Positions 17,788 to 26,954 are shown, numbered from the stretch's first letter. The stretch is 64,000 nucleotides of DNA from Nocardia spumae (GCF_020733635.1 NZ_JAJFZL010000001.1:310001-374000), one strand, 5' to 3'. Notes: a model not told the origin generated them from the letters alone. A program made the numbers and translations.

Positions 17788-18752
17788 TACGCCTCCTTCG
17801 ATTCCCGCTGATCCGCTACTGCCTGCCGAGTCTCCTCCTCGACCAGATCGGCGTTGATCTGCGCTGCCGCGAACGCCCCGCCCGCCGCGGCCGCCCCGAC
17901 CTGTGCGCTCAGATCGGTGACATTGCCCGCTGCCCACACACCCGGCGCATCGGTCCGGCCCATCGCGTCGGTGGCCACGTATTCGCCCGCGCCGGAGGGA
18001 TGTTCGACCGGTGCGATGCCGAGCTTGCGCAACAGTTCCGAACGCGCCACCATTCGCGGCCCGACGGTGACGACCTCGCGGGCCACCACGGTGCCGTCGG
18101 TCAGCCGCACTCCGGAGATGTGGTCGTCGGTGAGATCTATCGATGCCACCGCACCGGTGACGACCGGTATCCCGCGGGCGGCGAGCTTCTCCGCGGCCTC
18201 CCCGGCCGGCGCGTCCGAGGTGTGGGTGAACAGCACGACATCGTCGGTCCACTGCCGGAACAGCAGGGCGCCGTGGACGGACATCGGCCCGTTGGCGATC
18301 ACCCCGATCGGCCGGTCCCGCACCTCCCAGCCGTGGCAGTACGGGCAGTGCACGACATCGCGGCCCCAGCGTTCGCGCAGGCCCGCGATATCCGGAATAT
18401 CGTCCACCAATCCGGTGGTGACGAGCAGTCGGCGGGCCCGGGTGGTCTGTCCGTCGGCGAGTTCGACGAGGAATCCGCCGTCGTCGCGGATCGCCGCGGT
18501 GACCTCGCCGGTAACGATCTCGCCGCCGTAGCCGCCGACCTCGGCGCGGCCGCGCGCGAGCAGTTCGGCGGGCGGCATACCCTCCCGGCCGAGCAGTCCG
18601 TGTACCCCGTCGGCCGGTGCGTTGCGCGGGTCGCCGGAATCGATCACCACTACCGATCGGCGCGCCCGCGCCAGCATCAGCGCCCCGTTCAGCCCGGCCG
18701 CGCCGCCACCGATCACCACCACGTCATAGTTGCTCTTCAACTCATCGGTCAC
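17787..18752 (-). CDS. Thioredoxin reductase-like FAD/NAD(P) disulfide oxidoreductase
   Basis: A 321-residue protein of the low-molecular-weight thioredoxin-reductase family. The FAD site is VVVIGGGAAGLNGALMLARA, the redox pair is CPYC in VVHCPYCHGWEV, and the C-terminal FAD motif lies in GVWAAGNVTDLSAQVGAAAA. No trx gene is adjacent, so its electron acceptor is unknown; it belongs to the set seen beside methyltransferases and XRE-cupin regulators in actinobacteria. I chose the GTG at 18752 (AGGAGG about 7 bases upstream) because the GTG at 18761 lies inside that Shine-Dalgarno sequence. It is divergent from the XRE-cupin regulator and probably controlled by it through the GGCAAA repeats between them. 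Confidence 0.85.
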   Translation of the reverse strand: MTDELKSNYDVVVIGGGAAGLNGALMLARARRSVVVIDSGDPRNAPADGVHGLLGREGMPPAELLARGRAEVGGYGGEIVTGEVTAAIRDDGGFLVELADGQTTRARRLLVTTGLVDDIPDIAGLRERWGRDVVHCPYCHGWEVRDRPIGVIANGPMSVHGALLFRQWTDDVVLFTHTSDAPAGEAAEKLAARGIPVVTGAVASIDLTDDHISGVRLTDGTVVAREVVTVGPRMVARSELLRKLGIAPVEHPSGAGEYVATDAMGRTDAPGVWAAGNVTDLSAQVGAAAAGGAFAAAQINADLVEEETRQAVADQRESKEA

Positions 18753-18797
18753 CCTGACCACCTCCTGCGATCACCGTGCCCGAAGGTCTCGAATGGC

Positions 18798-18824
18798 GGC
18801 AAACAACTTTGCCGAAATGGCAAA
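18798..18824. promoter_or_regulatory. Operator-like alternating GGCAAA/TTTGCC repeats
   Basis: Three half-sites in 27 bases: GGCAAA, TTTGCC and GGCAAA, forming two overlapping inverted repeats with 4- and 5-base spacers. The array ends 9 bases before the ATG of the XRE-cupin gene and lies in the divergent gap with the flavoprotein gene. A near-copy lies before the second XRE-cupin gene (27122-27137). Confidence 0.6.
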
Positions 18825-18832
18825 ATGAACCG

Positions 18833-19429
18833 ATGGACGATCAACTGGACCGAGCGCTCGACGCCGTGGGCCCGAGACTGCGGGCACTGCGCCGGCAACG
18901 CCGGACCACACTCGCCGACCTGTCGGCGACGACCGGAATCTCGGTGAGCACGCTGTCGCGGCTCGAATCGGGCGACCGCAAACCCACCCTCGAACTGCTG
19001 CTACCGTTGGCCCGCGCGCACGGGGTGACCCTCGACGAACTGGTGGACGCGCCGCCGACCGGCGATCCGCGCATCCATATGCGCCCGATCACCCGGAACG
19101 GCATGACGATGCTGCCGTTGACCCGCCGGGCGGGCGGCATCCAGGCCTACAAGATGATCATCCATCCCGAACACCGCCGCGGCGAGCCCGATCCGCAGAC
19201 CCACGAGGGCTACGAATGGCTGTATGTCCTCAACGGCCGCCTCCGCCTGATCCTGGGCGAACACGACATCGCGCTGGCTCCCGGCGAGGCCGCCGAATTC
19301 GATACCCGGGTGCCGCACTGGTTCGGTCCCGCCGACGATCGTTCCGTCGAATTCCTGAGCCTGTTCGGCAAGCAGGGGGAACGCGCCCATGTGCGGGCGC
19401 GTCCCACCGCGAACGACGATCAGCGGTAG
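18833..19429 (+). CDS. XRE-family regulator with cupin sensor domain (copy 1)
   Basis: A 198-residue transcription factor. The N-terminal lambda-repressor-type HTH (about residues 12-67) contains LADLSATTGISVSTLSRLES. The C-terminal cupin_2 domain contains GYEWLYVLNGRLRLILGEHD and EFDTRVPHWFGPADD. The metal-ligand pattern of classic cupins is only partly kept. It is a close paralogue of the gene at 27166-27753: both have the same domain order, and HTH and cupin blocks can be aligned by eye. The ATG at 18833 follows the operator, so the mRNA leader is very short and autoregulation is likely. The divergent thioredoxin-reductase-like/methyltransferase pair is the likely target. Confidence 0.88.
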   Translation: MDDQLDRALDAVGPRLRALRRQRRTTLADLSATTGISVSTLSRLESGDRKPTLELLLPLARAHGVTLDELVDAPPTGDPRIHMRPITRNGMTMLPLTRRAGGIQAYKMIIHPEHRRGEPDPQTHEGYEWLYVLNGRLRLILGEHDIALAPGEAAEFDTRVPHWFGPADDRSVEFLSLFGKQGERAHVRARPTANDDQR

Positions 19430-19430
19430 C

Positions 19431-20966
19431 TCAGCGGCCGGCCATGTTCAGCGCGGCCAGGTGACTGAACAGCATGGACGCGCCGATCGGATTGCCGCCG
19501 CCCGGGTAGACCGTTCCACTCACCGCGGCCATCGTGTTGCCCGCCGCGTACAGCCCGGCGATGGGTGTCCCGGATTCGTCCAGGACCCGCCCGGCGCCGT
19601 CGGTGCGCAATCCGCCCTTGGTCCCCAGATCGGAGATACCGAACGCGGCCGCGTGGAACGGACCCTTGCGGATCGGGATCAGCGGTGACTTCCCCTCGGT
19701 GAAGGACCGATCGTAGGCCTCGTCGCCACGGCCGAAATCCTCGTCGACGCCGCGGTCGGCCAGTGCGTTGAACCGCTCGACCGTGTCGACCAGTGCCTGC
19801 GGCGGGACGCCGATCGCCTCGGCCAGCTCCTCGAGCGTGGCGGCGCTGTGCCGCAGCCCCGCCCGCACGTACTCCTCGGGTTCGCCCATGGGCACATTGG
19901 TGGCCTGCACCGGCGGCACCGGACCGGCACTGTCGTCGTAGATCATCCAGTACGGCAGCGACATCGCCGCATCGTTCAGCCGCTCGATGATCCGCCGCCC
20001 GAGCCGGTCGTAGGGCGCGGATTCGTTGACGAACCGCCGCCCGTCGCGATCGACGAAGATTCCGCCGGTGAACCACAGCGCGAAGGCCGCCCGGCCGTCC
20101 GGATGGATCATTCCCGGTGACCACCAGGCCTGATCCATCAGATCGGTATCGGCGCCGACGCTGATCGCCGCGGTATGCGCCCAGCCCTGATTTCCCCAGG
20201 GCCCCATGGTGTCCCGGGCCCGGCCGGGTACGCCGTGGCGGGCCCGCATCTCGTCGTTCTGCTCGAATCCACCCGCGGCCAGCAACACACCGCGACGAGC
20301 GCGGATCGTGACGCGCCGGCCGTCGCGTTCGACGATCGCGCCCACGACGCCGCCGTCCTCGGTCACCAATTCGAGCAGTGGGGAATTCAGATGTAGTGCG
20401 ACGTTCGGGAATCGGGACAGTCCGAGCAGGAACCGGCCGACCAGTGCGCGCCCGCCGATCAGGTACTCCGGCTGCGGATCACCCCGCCGATCGGTGGCCA
20501 GCGGGCCGCGCACCGCCGCCGACAGCTCGCCCAAGGCGGAGGCCTGCAACGGTTTCGGCACGATATGCCGCTTCCCGTCGTTGCGCGCCTGCGGCGCCGC
20601 ACCGAAATAGTCCGGCCACGGGAACATCTGGAAGGCGAAGGCGTCGTCGGCCTCGAGGTATTCGATCAGCCCCGCGCCGCCGCGTACGTAGGCTTCTTGC
20701 AGTTCGGCGGGGGTCCGGTCGCCGACCACCGCGCGGTAGTAGGTGAGGGCGTCCTCGATGCTGTCGTCGACGCCTTCGCGGCGCAGCACCGGATTGCACG
20801 GGAACCAGACCCCGCCGCCGCCCGAGTACGCCGTGGTGCCGCCGAACTGCTCGGTCGCCTCCACCACCGCGACCGAGAGCCCCTCTCGCGCAGCGGTATA
20901 GGCACCGGCCAGGCCGCCACCCGAGCCGGCCACCAGTACATCGACCTCTTCGTCCCAGTTCGTCAC
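19431..20966 (-). CDS. KstD-like FAD-dependent dehydrogenase (fumarate reductase/3-ketosteroid dehydrogenase family)
   Basis: A 511-residue FAD_binding_2 protein. It starts with DEEVDVLVAGSGGGLAGAYT and the acidic VVEAT, then TTAYSGGGGVW. It ends with LYAAGNTMAAVSGTVYPGGG and NPIGASMLFSHLAALNMAGR, the pattern of 3-ketosteroid delta-1- or delta-4-dehydrogenases and flavocytochrome fumarate reductases. No other steroid-degradation gene is close, so the substrate stays open. The GTG at 20966 has GGGAG upstream. Its stop lies one base beyond the end of the convergent XRE-cupin gene. The 5' side faces the MFS gene across a gap that contains a perfect inverted repeat. Confidence 0.8.
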   Translation of the reverse strand: MTNWDEEVDVLVAGSGGGLAGAYTAAREGLSVAVVEATEQFGGTTAYSGGGGVWFPCNPVLRREGVDDSIEDALTYYRAVVGDRTPAELQEAYVRGGAGLIEYLEADDAFAFQMFPWPDYFGAAPQARNDGKRHIVPKPLQASALGELSAAVRGPLATDRRGDPQPEYLIGGRALVGRFLLGLSRFPNVALHLNSPLLELVTEDGGVVGAIVERDGRRVTIRARRGVLLAAGGFEQNDEMRARHGVPGRARDTMGPWGNQGWAHTAAISVGADTDLMDQAWWSPGMIHPDGRAAFALWFTGGIFVDRDGRRFVNESAPYDRLGRRIIERLNDAAMSLPYWMIYDDSAGPVPPVQATNVPMGEPEEYVRAGLRHSAATLEELAEAIGVPPQALVDTVERFNALADRGVDEDFGRGDEAYDRSFTEGKSPLIPIRKGPFHAAAFGISDLGTKGGLRTDGAGRVLDESGTPIAGLYAAGNTMAAVSGTVYPGGGNPIGASMLFSHLAALNMAGR

Positions 20967-21063
20967 CGCACACTCCCAGCGTTCGTCTGCGCTCGACGGT
21001 AGGTGATCGAGGACCCCCGCGGCAGATGTCGTCCCGCTGGTCAGGAATTCCGGCGATATCCGA

Positions 21064-21088
21064 TGCCCACAACCGTTCGTTGTGGGCA
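21064..21088. promoter_or_regulatory. Perfect inverted repeat, operator candidate
   Basis: TGCCCACAAC and GTTGTGGGCA, 10-base arms with a 5-base spacer, centred in the 207-bp divergent gap between the KstD-like gene and the MFS gene. A position between two divergent promoters and an odd-length perfect dyad fit a dimeric repressor site. The regulator is not identified. Confidence 0.5.
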
Positions 21089-21173
21089 CCGCGCAGGCGG
21101 TTGTTTGATCTCGCCGTCGCGGATTGTTTCGATGCCTTCGGCCGGTAGCCGTGCGATGCGCAAAGGAATTCGG

Positions 21174-22466
21174 GTGGTCAATCGTTCGCTGGGTCCGCAG
21201 TTCGAGCGGCTCTGGTCGGCCTACGCGGTGAGCGCGCTGGGCACCAGTCTGGCGCTCGACGCCTTTCCCCTGATCGCGATCGTCGTGCTGCATGCCGGTC
21301 CGGGTGCGGTATCGGCCCTGGCCGCGGCCGGATCGGCGGTGGGGGCGGTGGCCGCGATACCGCTCGGGCCCTGGGTGGACTACCACCGCAAACGGCCGGT
21401 GATGATCGCGACCGATGTCGTGCGGTGTGTGGCCCTGCTCAGCGTGCCGATCGCCTTCGCGCTCGGCCTGCTCGGCTTCGCGCAGTTGCTGATCGTGTCG
21501 ATCGTGGTCGCGGCCGCCGGGATCGTATTCCGGGCCGCCAGCGGCGCCTATCTGAAAATGCTTGTGCCACACGATGATCTGCTCGTCGCGAACGGCCGGT
21601 TCGAAGCCACCACCTGGACCACGACGGCACTCGGCCCGCCGCTGGGCGGCTTCGCGATCACCGTGCTGGGCCCGGTGACCACGGTGATCGCGGATATGGG
21701 CAGCTATCTGCTGTCCGCGGTGACGCTGAGCAGCATCCGCGCCCACGAGCCGCAACCGCGCCGGACCACGACCGGCACCCGCCTGGCCGACATCCTGGCC
21801 GGCTGGCGCTATCTGCTCGGCCACCCCACCCTGCGGCCGTTGTTCCTCAATTCGATTCTGGTCAACGGGCTGATCATGGCGAATGCGCCGGTGCTCTCGG
21901 TGCTGCTGCTCGGTCACCTCGGATTCACGCCGTGGCAGTATGGCCTGGCATTCGGAATTCCCTGTATCGCAGGGCTTATCGGCTCGCGATCGTCGGCACC
22001 GCTGGTGCGGCGGTTCGGGCAGCGGCGGATCTTCCTCGTCATGGGCACGCTGCGGGCCTGCTGGCCGATCGGCCTGGCCGCCATCGTGCCGGGACTGCCG
22101 GGCCTGCTGGTGGTCATCGTCGTCGAATCCGGTCTGATCGCGTGTATCGGCGTCTTCATGCCGGTGATGGCCACCTATCGGCTGCGACAGACCGCATCCG
22201 ATCGGGTAGCCCGGGTGCTGACGGCGTGGACGGTTACCGGAAATGCCACGACCGCGTTGCTCACCGGAGGGTGGGGACTGCTGGCGCAGCTCGCCGGTCC
22301 GCGGGCGGCGCTGGCGGTGGCCGGGGTGCTGCTGCTGGCGACGCCGGTGCTGCTGATCCGGGGCAATCCTGGATCGCAGCAGGTTACAGTCACTGATGAG
22401 CTGGTACAGCAATCGCCGAGCGACCGGGAAGCGCGGCAGGTGGTCGTCGGCGAGGGCGAACCGTGA
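21174..22466 (+). CDS. MFS transporter, EntS/MFS_3-like
   Basis: A 430-residue major facilitator protein with about 12 hydrophobic segments. The N-terminus LGPQFERLWSAYAVSALGTS and the first cytoplasmic loop GPWVDYHRKRPVM match the EntS-like drug or siderophore exporter group. A non-hydrophobic tail (SQQVTVTDELVQQSPSDRE) follows the last helix. I prefer the GTG at 21174, with AAAGGA 6 bases upstream; an in-frame ATG at 21156 would add six residues. The stop lies 24 bases before the FMN-reductase gene, so the pair may be cotranscribed. The transported compound is unknown. Confidence 0.8.
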   Translation: MVNRSLGPQFERLWSAYAVSALGTSLALDAFPLIAIVVLHAGPGAVSALAAAGSAVGAVAAIPLGPWVDYHRKRPVMIATDVVRCVALLSVPIAFALGLLGFAQLLIVSIVVAAAGIVFRAASGAYLKMLVPHDDLLVANGRFEATTWTTTALGPPLGGFAITVLGPVTTVIADMGSYLLSAVTLSSIRAHEPQPRRTTTGTRLADILAGWRYLLGHPTLRPLFLNSILVNGLIMANAPVLSVLLLGHLGFTPWQYGLAFGIPCIAGLIGSRSSAPLVRRFGQRRIFLVMGTLRACWPIGLAAIVPGLPGLLVVIVVESGLIACIGVFMPVMATYRLRQTASDRVARVLTAWTVTGNATTALLTGGWGLLAQLAGPRAALAVAGVLLLATPVLLIRGNPGSQQVTVTDELVQQSPSDREARQVVVGEGEP

Positions 22467-22490
22467 TCCGCCTACCCGGAAGGAAGACCG

Positions 22491-23063
22491 GTGCGAACCT
22501 ATGTCGTCGGCTACATCGTCGGAAGTCTGTCCGCCTCCTCCATCAACCGCGTGCTCGCCAAGGCGCTGATCGAACTCGCACCCGATGACCTCGACTTCAT
22601 CGAGATCCCGATCGGCGATCTGCCGCTGTACAACCGCGATTACGACGACGACTATCCGCCCGCCGGCCGTGCCCTGAAGGCGGCGATCGAGGCCGTCGAC
22701 GCCATCCTGTTCGTCACACCCGAATACAACCGCTCGATACCCGGCGCACTCAAGAACGCCATCGACTGGGCCTCACGGCCCTGGGGGCAGAATTCGTTCG
22801 ATCACCTGCCCGCGGCGGTCATCGGGGCCTCACCCGGGGCGATCGGGACCGCGGTCGGACAACAGAGCCTGCGCGCGGTCCTCAGCTTCACGAACGCGCG
22901 CCAGATGACCGCGCCCGAGGCATACATCCAGTTCCGGCCCGAGATCTATCAGCCCGACGGCTCCGTCTCCGATGCGAGCACCGCCGATTTCCTGCGGGGC
23001 TATATGAAGGAATTCCGCGACCACATCATGCGGGTGCTGACCGTCCTGCCGCGTAACCGCTGA
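22491..23063 (+). CDS. NADPH-dependent FMN reductase (ChrR/azoreductase type)
   Basis: A 190-residue flavodoxin-fold reductase. The FMN phosphate loop is GSLSASSINR and the characteristic FVTPEYNRSIPGALKNAIDW covers the flavin-binding segment; this signature is shared by chromate, quinone and azo-dye reductases. The GTG at 22491 has GGAAGGAAG directly upstream. It lies just after the MFS gene on the same strand and before the ArsR gene, a setting that suggests a redox or xenobiotic response unit. Confidence 0.9.
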   Translation: MRTYVVGYIVGSLSASSINRVLAKALIELAPDDLDFIEIPIGDLPLYNRDYDDDYPPAGRALKAAIEAVDAILFVTPEYNRSIPGALKNAIDWASRPWGQNSFDHLPAAVIGASPGAIGTAVGQQSLRAVLSFTNARQMTAPEAYIQFRPEIYQPDGSVSDASTADFLRGYMKEFRDHIMRVLTVLPRNR

Positions 23064-23112
23064 GGTCGGAGTGACCAGTGCCATAGTGCCGGACCGCCGC
23101 TCGGAGCCTAAA

Positions 23113-23128
23113 TTCGTTAATTAGCGAA
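23113..23128. promoter_or_regulatory. AT-rich palindrome upstream of the ArsR gene
   Basis: A 16-base near-perfect palindrome, TTCGTTAATTAGCGAA (one mismatched pair), lies 19 bases before the ArsR start. AT-rich dyads of this kind are typical ArsR/SmtB operators, so autoregulation is likely. The site would overlap the promoter. Confidence 0.55.
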
Positions 23129-23147
23129 ATACCGAAGGATGGTGGTT

Positions 23148-23519
23148 GTGCGAGGCGCTCCCGTGCGGGCCGAGGGCCCGCCCGCCGACGGCGATCCGCT
23201 CGAGGTGAGCGAGGCCGGCTGCGCGGTACTCGACGAATGCAAGGCGCTGGCCAATCGGACCAGGCTGCTGATACTGGGCTGGTTGAAGGAGCCGCGGGCG
23301 AATTTTCCCGAGCTGGAATCGGAGACGGCCGAACTCGGGGTGTGTGTCGGGCTGATCCAGCGCAAGGCCGGGACCTCCGCCTCGACCATCTCGGCGCATC
23401 TGGCGGTGCTGCAGCGTGCCGGATTCCTCATCGCCACCCGCCGCGGGCAATGGACCTTCTACCGCCGCGATGAAGCCCGCATCGGTCACTTCACCGACCA
23501 ACTCCACCGCGTGCTCTGA
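23148..23519 (+). CDS. ArsR-family transcriptional regulator
   Basis: A 123-residue winged-helix regulator. The core is [19 protein letters not shown], then after an unusually long linker the recognition helix [19 protein letters not shown] and the wing [14 protein letters not shown]. Cys residues occur, but the classic ELCVCDL metal site is absent (the region reads [10 protein letters not shown]), so the inducer may not be a metal. I chose the GTG at 23148 (AAGGA 8 bases upstream) over the ATG at 23139, which overlaps that sequence. The next gene, a luciferase-like monooxygenase, starts 31 bases downstream and is the likely regulated partner. Confidence 0.82.
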   Translation: MRGAPVRAEGPPADGDPLEVSEAGCAVLDECKALANRTRLLILGWLKEPRANFPELESETAELGVCVGLIQRKAGTSASTISAHLAVLQRAGFLIATRRGQWTFYRRDEARIGHFTDQLHRVL

Positions 23520-23550
23520 ACCACGCGCTCGTACGAAAGGCGGCGACATA

Positions 23551-24552
23551 ATGCCCACCGCACTGTCCATCCTCGACCTGGCTTCGGTCGCTCCCGGCGC
23601 GACCGCGCGCGACAGTTTCGCCCACAGTGTGGCCCTGGCACGCGCCGCCGAACGCGGCGGATATCGGCGGGTCTGGTACGCCGAACACCACAACATGCGC
23701 TCCATCGCCTCGAGCGCTACCAGCGTGCTCATCGGCCATGTCGCCGCACAGACCGACACCATCCGTCTCGGCGCCGGCGGCATCATGCTGCCCAACCATT
23801 CCCCGCTGGTGATCGCCGAACAGTTCGGTACCCTGGAAACCCTCTTCCCCGGGCGCATCGATCTCGGTCTCGGACGCGCGCCCGGCAGTGATCAGAAGAC
23901 CATGCTCGCGCTGCGCCGCGATCCGCATTCGGCCGACTCGTTCCCGCAGGACGTACTCGAACTCCAGGGCTATCTGAGCGGGCAGTCCCGCATCCCCGGT
24001 GTCGAGGCGGTGCCGCGCGCCGAAGGTATTGTGCCGCTCTACATTCTGGGGTCCTCACTGTTCGGTGCGCAGCTGGCCGCCCATCTCGGCCTGCCCTACG
24101 CCTTCGCCTCGCATTTCGCCCCCGATGCGCTGCATCAGGCGATCGAGGTGTACCGCGACAAGTTCCAGCCCTCCGAGCAGCTGGCGCAGCCCTACGTGAT
24201 GGCCGGGGTGAACGTCTTCGCCGCCGACACCCACGACGAGGCGATCGCCCAGAAGACCGTCTCCTACCGCGCGCGCGCCCGCATGATGATCTCGCGCGGC
24301 ACGGGGACCGCCACCTTCACCGATCAGGAGATCGACGCGTTCCTCGCCTCACCCAACGGTGCGCAACTGTCCTCGATGACTCGCTACACCGCGGCCGGAA
24401 CGGCCGAGGAAGTGCGGTCCCACCTCGACGAATTCGCCGGTGCGATCGGTGCCGACGAACTGATCACGGTGCACCACGCCACCGAGATCGCCGACCGGGT
24501 GCGCTCGGTCGAGCTGACCGCCGCCGCCGTCCTCGACCGCACGACCGCGTAA
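23551..24552 (+). CDS. Luciferase-like (LLM) flavin-dependent monooxygenase
   Basis: A 333-residue bacterial-luciferase-family TIM-barrel protein. It has [12 protein letters not shown] at the N-terminus, WYAEHHNM and [26 protein letters not shown], read as the MsnO8-type signature, then [13 protein letters not shown]. Such proteins use reduced flavin supplied by a partner reductase; the FMN reductase at 22491 could provide it. The ATG at 23551 has AAAGG 12 bases upstream. It follows the ArsR gene in the same direction. The substrate is unknown. Confidence 0.88.
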   Translation: MPTALSILDLASVAPGATARDSFAHSVALARAAERGGYRRVWYAEHHNMRSIASSATSVLIGHVAAQTDTIRLGAGGIMLPNHSPLVIAEQFGTLETLFPGRIDLGLGRAPGSDQKTMLALRRDPHSADSFPQDVLELQGYLSGQSRIPGVEAVPRAEGIVPLYILGSSLFGAQLAAHLGLPYAFASHFAPDALHQAIEVYRDKFQPSEQLAQPYVMAGVNVFAADTHDEAIAQKTVSYRARARMMISRGTGTATFTDQEIDAFLASPNGAQLSSMTRYTAAGTAEEVRSHLDEFAGAIGADELITVHHATEIADRVRSVELTAAAVLDRTTA

Positions 24553-24692
24553 CGGCGGCCGACGCGCCGAGCCCGAGACCGATCACGGCGGTTGTCCGGG
24601 TGTCGTCGCTGTCGGTCGGCGATGATCGGAAGGATCGTCCGATCACGGCGAACCGGGGCGCGAGCCGCCGTTCGCCCGACGAGGGGAGAATC

Positions 24693-25154
24693 GTGCGCGC
24701 TATCAACATCTTCGGGCTGCTGGCGGCAGCCGCGCTGACCACGGTACCGATCACGGCCACCGCACCCGCGGCCACGGCCGCACCGGCCGGGCAGTCCTGG
24801 GATACGATCTTCACCACGTCCAGATCCGGATTGTGTGTCGGCCGAATCGATCCCAGCGTCGGGTACGGCGGGCTGCCCGGCGGCGCGGCGCTGCTCAACT
24901 TCCAGGCCACCCTCTGGGGTGTCGGCGACTGCCGGGTGACCATCACCGCCGACTGGACCAATACCGACAACGGGCGCAGCGGTTCGGTCAGCCAGGAGAT
25001 CACCGGCCCCGGCTACCACCACTACGGGGCCGAGCCCCGGTTCTACCCGGGGCCCGGCCACATCGCGGTCACCTTCACCATGGACGCCGCCGCGATTCCG
25101 GCACCGGGGCACGGGGAGTGGATCATGCCCCGGTTGCCGGGCGACGGAAGCTGA
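24693..25154 (+). CDS. Small secreted protein of unknown function
   Basis: A 153-residue protein with a clear Sec signal peptide (MRAINIFGLLAAAALTTVP, cleavage near ATAAPAG around residue 33). The mature part of about 120 residues has two Cys (GLCVG and GDCRV) that could form a disulfide and a Gly/Tyr-rich segment GPGYHHYGAEPRFYPGPG. I recognise no domain. The GTG at 24693 has GAGGGGAG upstream. The 140-bp gap before it holds nothing I can identify. It is convergent with the cutinase-family gene. Confidence 0.75.
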   Translation: MRAINIFGLLAAAALTTVPITATAPAATAAPAGQSWDTIFTTSRSGLCVGRIDPSVGYGGLPGGAALLNFQATLWGVGDCRVTITADWTNTDNGRSGSVSQEITGPGYHHYGAEPRFYPGPGHIAVTFTMDAAAIPAPGHGEWIMPRLPGDGS

Positions 25155-25211
25155 GCCGACTCGCCGAAGCCGTTGCCCCGCTGATGGATCGAGCCCCGCC
25201 GGTGGATCGAG

Positions 25212-26954
25212 CTACTTCGCCGCGGCGACCGGCTCCGGTGTGGTGGTGGTCGGCGCGGTCGTCGTCGGATGCGTGACGGTCGGCTGCGGCTGGTGCTGCC
25301 GCTCCGGCTCCGTGGTCGGCGCCGGCGCCGCGACCTGAGTGCGGGCCGGAGGCTCCGCCGGTGCGACAGTGGTGGTCGGTGCGGCGGGGGTCGTGGTCTC
25401 ACTCCGAGCGGTGGTCGTCGGCGCCGGATCCGTCGTCGTGGGGGCCGGGCTCGTCGTGCTGGTCGCCTTCGAATCCGTGGTCGCTGTCGAATCCGTGGTC
25501 GCCGCGGGATCTTTCGTCGCCGTCGGTGCCTTGGTCGGCGTCGTGGTCGGCGCGGCCTGGGTCTCGGCCACCGTCTTGTAGGCGGCGGCCACATCGGCAT
25601 CGGTCGGCTGAGCCTTGGTATCCACCGGCTGACCGGCCTGCGCCTGCTGCGCCAGGTGGGTCAGCCAGGCGGCCGCGTACTCCGCCGAGGTCAGCGGCTT
25701 ACCGTCGGCGGCGTTGGAATCACGCCAGTAGTCGAAGTGATGGCCGGTGCCGTTCGGGCCCAGGGTCAGCTGGTACGGGTCGCTCATGATCACCGGAATG
25801 GTGTTCTGGTTGGTCACGATCAGGCCGATCAGCTCGTTGAGCACCTTCTGCGGAAGGTACGCCAGCGGAGCCATCTGGTTGGTCGAAATAGACTGCGCCG
25901 GAGCTGGATTCGGCGGCGTCTGCCCCGGCTTGTAGGCAGGGTCCGAGACTCGCAGCAACACCTGCAGGAAGGTCTCGTCGCTGGCCATCCAGTTCGGCTG
26001 AGTGGCGATGTAGGAGAAGGCGTTCATCGCGATCTGTCCGAGTACGACGGCCACGTCCTGGCCGGTCGCCGGGGTCAGGCCCTCGTTCTGCAGTGCGTCG
26101 ACATTCAGCTGTCGGCCGACGTTGGCTGCCAGCTGGAGCAGCGAAATATTCTGCGGCGCGGCGCAGGTCAGATCTCCCTCGGAGCAGAAGGAGGCGATCT
26201 TGCCGTTCAGCGCACCGAAGTCACCGGCCTGATCCGGCAGTGCGCCCTGACCCGAGATCGGGGTCTTGCCGTTCTGATAGTTCTGATCGAATCCATCGGG
26301 GTGGCCGTAGGGATTCTGGGCGCCCGGGAACGGGCCCTCACCGGCGGTGCGGCCCGCATCGGCCAGAATCACCACGCCCAGTACGTTTTTCGGATCGACG
26401 ACATCGTATTTGCCGTCGGCTCCGGGCTCGTCATGGCCGATGCCCATCGCCACCCGGCGCGCGACATCGGCGCCCTCGCTGTATCCGACGATCGAGAACT
26501 TGGTGTCCGGGCACGCCTGGGCGATGTCGTGCATCACCTGCTCGGCGTTGGAGACACCGGTGTTCACCGCGTCCTCGTAGGAGTTCATATTCGCCGGATA
26601 GGCGACGTACACCGCGGCGTAGGAGCCCGGATCGACCTTGTCGGCGGGCGCGTTCACCACCGGATCGACCCAGTGGCTGTTGTAATCGCCCGACAGCGCC
26701 GCGGGCAGCGGATTGCCGTTCGCGTCGAGCAACATGGCGGTGCTCTTCGGGTCCGGACTGTCGTTGCGCCCGGCCACCGAGATGGTCACCATGTCGTGGC
26801 ACTCGGTGACCGACGAGGTGAGCCGGGTATCCCTGCTCTCCGGTGTCGCCATCAGGCCCCAGGAGGCCGCCACGATCGCGGCCACCCCCAAAGCCGCTGG
26901 TGCGGCCGCCGCCGAGGCGATGCGGTGCCGCGAAATGAACTCGCGAAGAGCCAT
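25212..26954 (-). CDS. Secreted cutinase-family serine esterase with Thr/Pro-rich tail
   Basis: A 580-residue alpha/beta hydrolase. The N-terminus has a hydrophobic signal/anchor (about residues 14-34). The nucleophile is Ser159 in IVGYSEGAD, the acid is probably Asp261 in FCSEGDLTC, and the His is 405 or 406 in NGTGHHFDYW, as in cutinase/Culp proteins. From about residue 460 to the end the protein is a low-complexity Thr/Ala/Pro tail (repeated TTTP, ATKDPAATT), which suggests an extended, possibly O-mannosylated wall-spanning segment. It is much longer than typical cutinases (about 200-250 residues). The ATG at 26954 has GGGGATCAGGA upstream. It is divergent from the second XRE-cupin regulator, which may control it. 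Confidence 0.85.
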   Translation of the reverse strand: MALREFISRHRIASAAAAPAALGVAAIVAASWGLMATPESRDTRLTSSVTECHDMVTISVAGRNDSPDPKSTAMLLDANGNPLPAALSGDYNSHWVDPVVNAPADKVDPGSYAAVYVAYPANMNSYEDAVNTGVSNAEQVMHDIAQACPDTKFSIVGYSEGADVARRVAMGIGHDEPGADGKYDVVDPKNVLGVVILADAGRTAGEGPFPGAQNPYGHPDGFDQNYQNGKTPISGQGALPDQAGDFGALNGKIASFCSEGDLTCAAPQNISLLQLAANVGRQLNVDALQNEGLTPATGQDVAVVLGQIAMNAFSYIATQPNWMASDETFLQVLLRVSDPAYKPGQTPPNPAPAQSISTNQMAPLAYLPQKVLNELIGLIVTNQNTIPVIMSDPYQLTLGPNGTGHHFDYWRDSNAADGKPLTSAEYAAAWLTHLAQQAQAGQPVDTKAQPTDADVAAAYKTVAETQAAPTTTPTKAPTATKDPAATTDSTATTDSKATSTTSPAPTTTDPAPTTTARSETTTPAAPTTTVAPAEPPARTQVAAPAPTTEPERQHQPQPTVTHPTTTAPTTTTPEPVAAAK

